The translations under genes and the position numbers were made by a program. 36,480 nucleotides of DNA from Bacteroidota bacterium (lineage in GTDB: Bacteria; Bacteroidota; Bacteroidia; Bacteroidales; WCHB1-69): positions 1-36,480 of the forward strand of contig WQTS01000121.1 of assembly GCA_009786185.1 (NCBI GenBank), written 5' to 3'. The notes under the pieces are model-generated. The model had not been told where the DNA came from and did no database searches. It saw only the letters and a list, made by a program, of their open reading frames with translations. Below are positions 26,190 through 32,281 of this stretch, one piece after another. Numbering within the stretch: the stretch's first letter is position 1; every line of letters starts with the position of its first letter.

Positions 26190-27878
26190 ATGATGCTAAC
26201 TAAAAATTTGAAACGCATAAACTGGAAAACACTATTCCTACTTTTGCTGTTCGCTTGGTTTGCCTTAAATATACTACAAGCTATTTTTACGGAAATCATT
26301 GATGATGAATCTTATTACGCTTTTTGGGGAGAGCATTTAGCATGGGGATACTACGACCACCCGCCACTTGTAGGTGTTATGACTCACTTATCTGCATTGT
26401 TGTTTAGCGGCAATTTATCTGTAAGGTTTTTAACAGTTCTTGCTCAAATCTTCACGCTTTGTTTAATCTGGAGGCTATGCGAAGAAAAAATGCCATCAGC
26501 CAAAAAAGTATTGTTGTTTTTTGTATTTCCCGCCACAATGATTATGTTTTCGGTCTATGGTTTCATTACCACGCCGGATGTACCGTTACTATTTTTCACC
26601 GCTTTGTTTTTGTTGATTTACCAACGTTTTCTTAAAGAAGAATCATGGACAAACACGCTTTTGCTGGGTGTAAGCATGGCAGGAATGATGTACAGCAAAT
26701 ATCACGCGGTGTTGATTATCGGCTTGATTGTTGTGTCAAATTTCAGATTATTAAGTCGCTACAAATTTTGGTTAGCCGGAATATTAGCGGTTGTTTTACT
26801 TATTCCTCATTTGCTTTGGCACATAAAGATGGATTTTCCGAGCTTTCAATACCATTTAAGTGCAAGAAGCAGCGGTTTTAAATGGAAATATATTTTTGAA
26901 TATCTACCGAATCAATTGGTAGTTTTTAATCCGTTGGTGGTTGGCGCTATATTTTATATCCTTTTCAAGTATAAACCTCGCGATATTTTTGAAAGAGGAT
27001 TATATGCTTTGATTATCGGATTTTTTACATTTTTTGCATTGATGACTTTCCGAGGGCACGTTGAGCCGCACTGGACGGTAATTTGTTCTATTCCAATGAT
27101 TATTCTGTTATATCGCTACAGTCTGCAAAACAAAAAGCTGCTTCGTTTTGTTAAATATGGAATTGCGCCTTTAATGGTTTTAATTTTTATCACGCGGATT
27201 CTTTTTGCAACCGATAATAGTTTAACACAACGATTGGATTTTGCCGGAAAAACAACAAGATTTAAAGCTTTAGAAAGCATTGCAGGCGACAAACCTGTTG
27301 TGTTTACCGGCTCTTTTCAAAAACCATCGCTTTATCATTTTTTCACACGAAAAGAGACCACTGTGTTAAGTGCGGTAAACAGCCGTCAAACCCAATTTGA
27401 CATTTGGCAAAAGGAACTGGATTGGCAAGGAAAACCTGTTTTTATTTGTAGCGAAGTGAGAGGTTTAACACAAGAGTATAATGTTGGCATATACAAATTT
27501 CATGGCTTTTTTTGCGATAATTTTCAATCGGTAAATCGCCTGAAAATAACTTACGAGTTAGATCAAGTTGCCTATTCTGCAGGAGATACATTGTACATTC
27601 ATTTTGAAATATTTAACCCGCAACCTAATGAAATTAATTTTCGTCATCCGGAACTTCCTGTTACACTTAAAACCGTATATTTTGATAAAAACACTCCGCT
27701 GTTTCGCCATTGTGAATGGATAAATCCTGTTGAAAAACTACCGCCACATACGAGCATAAAAGGAATGTTAAAAACGGTAATTCCTGATTTACAGGGCGTT
27801 TATAAATTTGGGTTAACGCTTGATAATAAACTTTGTTTTGCTGCAAACAGCGCGTTTGTCAGACTTCAGATAAATTAA
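26190..27878 (+). CDS. GT-C glycosyltransferase (PMT/ArnT-like, GT39/GT83)
   Basis: A 562-residue multi-spanning membrane glycosyltransferase of the dolichyl-phosphate-mannose/ArnT fold. The N-terminal loop after TM1 has IDDESYYAFWGEHLAWGYYDHPP: the DE-x-YY and DHPP segments are the metal/lipid-phosphate sugar donor site of the family. About ten hydrophobic helices follow to residue 330, and a soluble C-terminal domain (about 335-562) ends the protein. It likely moves a sugar from a polyprenyl phosphate to lipid or protein on the periplasmic face; the acceptor is unknown. ATG 26190 and ATG 26193 are adjacent. It is divergent from the subtilase gene. Confidence 0.82.
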   Translation: MMLTKNLKRINWKTLFLLLLFAWFALNILQAIFTEIIDDESYYAFWGEHLAWGYYDHPPLVGVMTHLSALLFSGNLSVRFLTVLAQIFTLCLIWRLCEEKMPSAKKVLLFFVFPATMIMFSVYGFITTPDVPLLFFTALFLLIYQRFLKEESWTNTLLLGVSMAGMMYSKYHAVLIIGLIVVSNFRLLSRYKFWLAGILAVVLLIPHLLWHIKMDFPSFQYHLSARSSGFKWKYIFEYLPNQLVVFNPLVVGAIFYILFKYKPRDIFERGLYALIIGFFTFFALMTFRGHVEPHWTVICSIPMIILLYRYSLQNKKLLRFVKYGIAPLMVLIFITRILFATDNSLTQRLDFAGKTTRFKALESIAGDKPVVFTGSFQKPSLYHFFTRKETTVLSAVNSRQTQFDIWQKELDWQGKPVFICSEVRGLTQEYNVGIYKFHGFFCDNFQSVNRLKITYELDQVAYSAGDTLYIHFEIFNPQPNEINFRHPELPVTLKTVYFDKNTPLFRHCEWINPVEKLPPHTSIKGMLKTVIPDLQGVYKFGLTLDNKLCFAANSAFVRLQIN

Positions 27879-27882
27879 TAAT

Positions 27883-27910
27883 GTAGAGGCGGGGCGTACC
27901 CCATCTCTAC
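27883..27910. repeat. GTAGAG...CTCTAC palindromic repeat, convergent gap
   Basis: GTAGAG (27883-27888) pairs with CTCTAC (27905-27910), and GGGG (27891-27894) with CCCC (27899-27902), around the loop CGTA; two bases between the stems do not pair well. This is a second member of the family at 19142-19168. It sits in the 45-base gap between the 3' ends of the GT-C gene and porX and could act as a two-way hairpin, but no T-run follows. Confidence 0.7.
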
Positions 27911-27923
27911 TCATATTGTTTCA

Positions 27924-29471
27924 TTACTTCGGTAGCAATTTCACAAATGGTAACATCATTTCTTCCAATGAAATACCCCCATGTTGAAAGGTATTCCTAT
28001 AATAATTTACATAATGGTTGTAATTATTAGGATAAGCAAAAAAGTCTGATCCTGTAGCAAAAATAAAGCGATGCGTTACGCCTTCTTTGGGTAAGAAAAT
28101 ATCTTCAGGATTCTTTACTTCATATACCTGGTTTGCAGGATAATCCATAGTTCTACCTACTTTATATCGCAAGTTGGCGTTAATAAACTTATCGCCAATT
28201 ACTTTTATAGGCTTGGTAATTTTTATGGTGCCGTGGTCGGTAGTAATGAAAATAGGTATTTTATTGGCAGCTAAATATTTAATCATATCCAATAAAGTTG
28301 AATTTTCAAACCAAGATTTGGTAACACTGCGGAAAGATTTTTCATTATCTGCAAGTTCGCGAATCAAGTCCACTTCCATGCGTGCATGCGAAAGCATATC
28401 TATAAAGTTGAATACAATAACATTTAATGGATTTTGCATTAGTTGATGCATGTTATCCAATACTTTTTTTCCGAAATCTACATTCAAAATTTTAGAAAAT
28501 GAATATTTTACGTTTTTTCCGTAACGTTTTAAATATTCGCCCAATAAAGGTTGTTCAAATTGATTTTTTCCGCCTTCATCATTTTCATTCAGCCACATGT
28601 TGGGGTATTTTTTGGCAATTTCTCCGGGCATAAGTCCCGCAAAAAGTGCATTTCTCGAATAATGTGTTGCCGTAGGAAGAATGCTGTAATACATATCTTC
28701 CGAATCGGTGCGATAATATTCATTAATAAGTGGTTGCAACGTTTTCCATTGATCGTAGCGTAAATTGTCAATTACAAATAAAAATATGGGAGTATCTTTA
28801 ATGGAAGGGAAAAGCTTTTCTTTTAAAATGGTATGAGAAAGTAGTGGTTTTTCTAAACCATTGCCCAACAGCCAATTCTGATAATTACGCATCACATGTT
28901 TGCTAAAACAAGTGTTGGCTTCCGTTTTTTGATCTGCCAAAATATCAGACACGCCGGCATCTTCAATTTTTTCTAATTCTAATTCCCAATAAACAAGCTC
29001 TTTATATAATTTTTCCCATTCTTCTAATGAAAGTTTATCGGAAATTTTCATCGAAATTTCACGAAAAGCTTGCTGATAAGCGATAGTACTCTTCTCGTTA
29101 ATCAGTTTCTTGTTGTCCATATTCTTCTTTAAGCACAACAAAATTTGGTTAGGATTCACAGGCTTAATCAAATAATCGGCAATATTTCCGCCGATAGCGT
29201 CTTCCATGATGTTTTCCTCTTCACTCTTCGTAATCATCACAATAGGAAGATGTTGATTGATTGCTTTCATGCGTTTTAAAGTGTCAATTCCGCTCAATCC
29301 GGGCATGTTTTCGTCCAAGAAAACAATATCCACAACTTGGTTTTCCAAAATTTCAATAGCTTCGTTTCCACTTACCACAGGAATTACCTTGTATCCTTTG
29401 TTTTGTAGAAACATGATGTGTGGCTTCAATAAATCAATTTCATCGTCTGCCCATAAGATGGTTATATCCAT
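27924..29471 (-). CDS. porX: PorX-type response regulator with PglZ domain
   Basis: A 515-residue regulator controlling the type IX secretion system. It begins MDITILWADDEIDLLKPHI. The receiver domain (about 1-118) has acidic D9/D10, phospho-acceptor D53 (VFLDENMPG), T81 region and K103 (IKP). After a helical linker, the PglZ (alkaline-phosphatase superfamily) domain has FVIDNLRYDQW (D235, D240), LPTATHYSR with T267/T269, and ITTDHGT with D412 and H413. In characterised PorX this domain is a zinc-dependent oligonucleotide phosphodiesterase, and the protein works with kinase PorY and sigma factor SigP. The start at 29471 fits the family's about 515-residue length; a longer in-frame start at 29519 is not conserved. 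Confidence 0.93.
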   Translation of the reverse strand: MDITILWADDEIDLLKPHIMFLQNKGYKVIPVVSGNEAIEILENQVVDIVFLDENMPGLSGIDTLKRMKAINQHLPIVMITKSEEENIMEDAIGGNIADYLIKPVNPNQILLCLKKNMDNKKLINEKSTIAYQQAFREISMKISDKLSLEEWEKLYKELVYWELELEKIEDAGVSDILADQKTEANTCFSKHVMRNYQNWLLGNGLEKPLLSHTILKEKLFPSIKDTPIFLFVIDNLRYDQWKTLQPLINEYYRTDSEDMYYSILPTATHYSRNALFAGLMPGEIAKKYPNMWLNENDEGGKNQFEQPLLGEYLKRYGKNVKYSFSKILNVDFGKKVLDNMHQLMQNPLNVIVFNFIDMLSHARMEVDLIRELADNEKSFRSVTKSWFENSTLLDMIKYLAANKIPIFITTDHGTIKITKPIKVIGDKFINANLRYKVGRTMDYPANQVYEVKNPEDIFLPKEGVTHRFIFATGSDFFAYPNNYNHYVNYYRNTFQHGGISLEEMMLPFVKLLPK

Positions 29472-29919
29472 AAATAAAATTTTTAAGTCAAAGTGTAAAC
29501 GAACAATCTTAGATTTCATTTTATGGGTAGTATATAATTTTTTGTGAGAATATGCGAACCTTACTTGTTTACAAAATTAAAAAGTTTACAATTGTACAAC
29601 AATACAGCTGTGTTTACAATTTACAACAACGCGTTTTGTTTACAAATCAAATAAACTATACACTTTACTATTGTAATTGTTCTGTCTGACTCAAAATATA
29701 TTGATTTTACAGTAGATTGTTTTATTAATAAATTGATTATTAATAGATTTATATTGTTTGTTTGAATATGAATATTGGATTTTTAAGCAATAGTTTTCAA
29801 CAATACTGTTGATAGCATTGAATTTTATTTATATACATAATAATCAATTGATTATATATATTATCGTACTTTTATAGTAATATTTTTATCAACAATTACA
29901 AAAGTAAAAGTATAAATTG

Positions 29920-29927
29920 TATTTTTG
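29920..29927 (+). promoter_or_regulatory. Promoter -7 element for the XRE regulator
   Basis: TATTTTTG followed by CAC, an exact TAnnTTTG match. The transcript would start near 29934, within the ACAATTGT palindrome, leaving about 40 bases of leader before ATG 29977. Confidence 0.6.
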
Positions 29928-29928
29928 C

Positions 29929-29962
29929 ACAATTGTAATAGCGCTGTGATTTACAGTTGTAA
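29929..29962 (+). promoter_or_regulatory. Possible operator pair at the start of the XRE transcript
   Basis: Two palindromes built from the same half-site flank the start of transcription: ACAATTGT (29929-29936) and TTACA-GT-TGTAA (29951-29962), spaced by about 22 bases centre to centre, about two helical turns. They resemble TACAATTGTA upstream (29587-29596). Self-repression by the XRE protein is inferred, not shown. Confidence 0.4.
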
Positions 29963-29976
29963 CTAAAATAAAAATT

Positions 29977-30498
29977 ATGGTTGAGAGAATTAAACAAATT
30001 ATGGAGTATTACCAATTATCTCCTGCTGCATTTGCTGAACAGATCGGAATCAATCGTTCTAATTTAACGCATCTTTTTTCGGGAAGAAATCAGCCCAGTC
30101 TGGATTTGGCTAAAAAGATTTTGCATTACTATCCTGATATTAAGACCGAATGGCTTATTATGGGCGTAGGACAAATGTTTCGCAACAATGAAGAAAAGGA
30201 ATGGGAACTGAAAGTGCAAAGCGAAAAAAGATTGCAAAGGCATCCGGAACCGGAATTATTTGATGTACCACTCACAACAAGTGTAATTGTCGGAGAATTG
30301 CCTGTAGTAGAAGAAAAAAAAATAAACGAACAAATATTCGATTCTCGTGAAGTGGAAAAAACGGAAGCTGTAACACCTCCGGTTTCTATAAATGTTCCGG
30401 AAAAGGAAGAAAAACTCCCCCACCCTGCTCCAACGGTAACTAAGATTGTGTTTTTTTATTCAGATAATAGTTTTGAGATTTTTAATCCTAATAAATAA
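29977..30498 (+). CDS. XRE-family HTH transcriptional regulator with C-terminal tail motif
   Basis: A 173-residue protein. The N-terminal HTH_3 (Cro/CI) domain covers about residues 1-66 (ERIKQIMEYYQLSPAAFAEQ, INRSNLTHLFSGRNQPSLDL, TEWLIMGVGQMF). A long, Glu- and Pro-rich, probably disordered linker follows (about 70-150), and the protein ends with a short beta-like tail, TKIVFFYSDNSFEIFNPNK. This layout is familiar from small Bacteroidota XRE proteins whose tail has unknown function. Palindromes at its promoter could be its own operators. Its 3' end overlaps the convergent hydrolase gene by 11 bases. Confidence 0.85.
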   Translation: MVERIKQIMEYYQLSPAAFAEQIGINRSNLTHLFSGRNQPSLDLAKKILHYYPDIKTEWLIMGVGQMFRNNEEKEWELKVQSEKRLQRHPEPELFDVPLTTSVIVGELPVVEEKKINEQIFDSREVEKTEAVTPPVSINVPEKEEKLPHPAPTVTKIVFFYSDNSFEIFNPNK

Positions 30499-31885
30499 AC
30501 GAATCCAACCACAATAAAATATTCTCCAAAACCACAGGAGAAATCGTTTCTTCTATTTCGGCGTATTCACTTATAGTACCGATTTCGCAGGTTTGAAACA
30601 AATGATTTAAGTTTGGAAAACTCTCTATTTTTCGAAATGTATTTTTAGGTAAATTTTTATCAATCAATGTTAAATTGGCCTCGTAATATATTTGCAGATC
30701 CTTTTCGCCATGCAGTGCATATACAGGGCATTTTACTTTCTTGATAAATTTAACAGGCTCTATTTTCATTACGGTAAGATACCACGGGGAAGTCATGATT
30801 TGGATATTTGCCATTATACTTTGAGGCGTAAAATTATATCTCTTTTTTTGCTCTGTACTCCATTTTTTGGTGTATTCATCCATAAGCTTTCCAAGCTTGG
30901 ATTTTGCTTCTTTTGTGCTTTTTTCTTTTATAATCAATTGGTTTCCTTTCTTTTGCAGCTCCAAAGTTTCTTCAATTTCTACATCCGTAAATCCTGCTGC
31001 TCTGTTTAGCTTTTCGACCTGATATAAAAGTACATCATTCATTTTTTCGCTGGGTCCTGCCAATGAAATAATAAAATCAATAGAAGAATTGTTAGCAGCG
31101 GCGATAAATGCAATTAACCCACCTTCGCTGTGGCCTAACAATCCAACAGGATGATTTTTAGTGCGTTCATCTTGTTGAAAATATTTTACAACGGTTTGAG
31201 CATTCTTTTCAAAATCAAAAGTAGTGGATTGTGCAAAAACTTTCGGCGGAAGATCGTCATAGCGGTACACGGCATAACCATTTCGCGTTAAATAATCGGC
31301 AATTACTTTAAATGGTTTATGCTCAAAAATTGTTTCATCCCTGTCGTGCCAACCTGATCCGGTGAGCAAAATAAGTGTGGCTTTAATATTGCCATCTTGG
31401 GGCAATGTTAATGTACCTTTAATATTTGGCTCCCCTTTATGATCGTTCATATCAACCTCTTCTTCTACATAAGGATACGGTGGCGCAGGTGTTTGCGGAC
31501 GGCTAGGTGGCGCCACCGGCTGCGCGGGTATCAAATTCAAAGGCGTTTTTCTACCGGCTTGCAAAAATGTTCCTGAAATAAAATCTTCGCTTTGAAAAAA
31601 TCCAATATAAGAAGCTCCCAAATTCATGATAGCAAGTTGTAAAGTATCATTTTGCAATAAAAATTTTGAGACTTTAATATCATATACAAACTGGTCCGGA
31701 GAGTCTAAAGTTGCGCCTGTAAGTACATCATTTTCAAATTGAAGATTAAAAACCAATTTGATGGAATCGGTTGCGATGGGTTTTAAATACCCTGCCCAAG
31801 ATTGAGATACAGATTGAGAAAAAGTGGATAAAAACAAAATTGTTATACTTATTAAAAGTAAACATCGTTTGATAAAATTGTTCAT
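30488..31885 (-). CDS. Secreted alpha/beta hydrolase
   Basis: A 465-residue secreted esterase- or peptidase-like hydrolase. A signal peptide (to about residue 23, ...LSTFSQS) leads into an N-terminal beta domain (25-115). The alpha/beta fold starts near KGTLTLPQDGNIKATLILLTGSGWHDRD, the oxyanion motif. The nucleophile is S253 in GHSEGG, the acid probably the D in HGEKDLQI, and the histidine in FPNLNHLFQ. The substrate is unknown. The start at 31885 (MNNFIKRCLL) is preferred over the in-frame 31948, supported by the promoter at 31915-31922. Its stop lies inside the XRE gene's end. Confidence 0.85.
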   Translation of the reverse strand: MNNFIKRCLLLISITILFLSTFSQSVSQSWAGYLKPIATDSIKLVFNLQFENDVLTGATLDSPDQFVYDIKVSKFLLQNDTLQLAIMNLGASYIGFFQSEDFISGTFLQAGRKTPLNLIPAQPVAPPSRPQTPAPPYPYVEEEVDMNDHKGEPNIKGTLTLPQDGNIKATLILLTGSGWHDRDETIFEHKPFKVIADYLTRNGYAVYRYDDLPPKVFAQSTTFDFEKNAQTVVKYFQQDERTKNHPVGLLGHSEGGLIAFIAAANNSSIDFIISLAGPSEKMNDVLLYQVEKLNRAAGFTDVEIEETLELQKKGNQLIIKEKSTKEAKSKLGKLMDEYTKKWSTEQKKRYNFTPQSIMANIQIMTSPWYLTVMKIEPVKFIKKVKCPVYALHGEKDLQIYYEANLTLIDKNLPKNTFRKIESFPNLNHLFQTCEIGTISEYAEIEETISPVVLENILLWLDSFIY

Positions 31886-31914
31886 GATTCTATTTTTTAG
31901 AAATAAAAATTTGG

Positions 31915-31922
31915 CAAAGATA
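31915..31922 (-). promoter_or_regulatory. Promoter -7 element for the hydrolase gene
   Basis: On the minus strand the bases are TATCTTTG followed by CC, identical to the -7 of the HU gene and an exact TAnnTTTG match. The transcript would start near 31908, 23 bases before ATG 31885. Confidence 0.55.
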
Positions 31923-32057
31923 TATTTTTCAAAAATCCACCAATTCATAACTCAAGACCAAAAATCAAAAGAAAAATACTATTTTCGTCCCCTTGTTTTA
32001 AACCCCCATTTTTAGTCTAAATTCATAACAAAATTAATAACATTAAAAATTGAAACT

Positions 32058-32276
32058 ATGGCATTTAAAGGAACTTTAGTGATTGACACAGAACATTGCA
32101 AAGGGTGCGGCGTTTGCGTTACCGGCTGTCCAAACAATTGTATCGCTTTATCTAAAAAAGTAAACAAAAAAGGATACAATTTCTTAGAACTAATTAACGA
32201 TGACTGTATTGGGTGCGCAAATTGTGCAGTGATTTGCCCCGATGGCATCATTGAGGTGTATCGTGCAAAAGTTTGA
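32058..32276 (+). CDS. vorD: 2-oxoacid:ferredoxin oxidoreductase, ferredoxin-like (delta) subunit
   Basis: A 72-residue protein with two [4Fe-4S] clusters: C14-x2-C17-x2-C20-x3-C24 (HCKGCGVCVTGC) and C50-x2-C53-x2-C56-x3-C60 (DCIGCANCAVIC). In VOR/KOR-type complexes this subunit carries electrons from the thiamine site to external ferredoxin. The name is from its position: in Bacteroidota such a gene stands directly before vorB-vorA. Here an M6 protease gene separates them, starting five bases after this stop. A plain ferredoxin is the alternative. Confidence 0.8.
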   Translation: MAFKGTLVIDTEHCKGCGVCVTGCPNNCIALSKKVNKKGYNFLELINDDCIGCANCAVICPDGIIEVYRAKV

Positions 32277-32281
32277 AAATC

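Larger units (their letters stand above)
29472..29976. other. Palindrome-rich, non-coding regulatory region
   Basis: The only gap above 300 bases. No credible gene, tRNA or terminator was found on either strand. It is very AT-rich and holds: GTTTACAA four times (29567-29574, 29584-29591, 29612-29619, 29638-29645); palindromes TACAATTGTA (29587-29596), ACAGCTGT (29604-29611), TCAACA-ATAC-TGTTGA (29797-29812), ATTAATAA-ATTGA-TTATTAAT (29724-29744) and ATAATCAATTGATTAT (29840-29855). Near the XRE gene are ACAATTGT (29929-29936) and TTACA-GT-TGTAA (29951-29962). It lies between divergent porX and the XRE regulator. Confidence 0.7.

Noticed and set aside
27883..27910. Palindrome as a rho-independent terminator
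   Set aside because: The hairpin is suitable but no T-run follows on either strand, and the same repeat family occurs over the ispD stop, so I call it a repeat.
29548..29645. Repeated GTTTACAA copies as a CRISPR array
   Set aside because: The repeat unit is only 8 bases and spacings are irregular (17, 28, 26), with no cas gene in the window.
29797..29894. DnaA-box-like sites (e.g. TTATCAACA at 29886-29894) suggesting a replication origin
   Set aside because: There are only one or two imperfect matches to TTATCCACA and no cluster, and no dnaA or parAB gene is near. A GC-skew plot of the whole chromosome would be needed; a skew switch here would reopen the idea.
32273..32281. TTG at 32273 as the M6 protease start overlapping vorD
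   Set aside because: ATG 32282 gives a standard signal peptide (MKKI...), whereas the TTG adds three residues without support.
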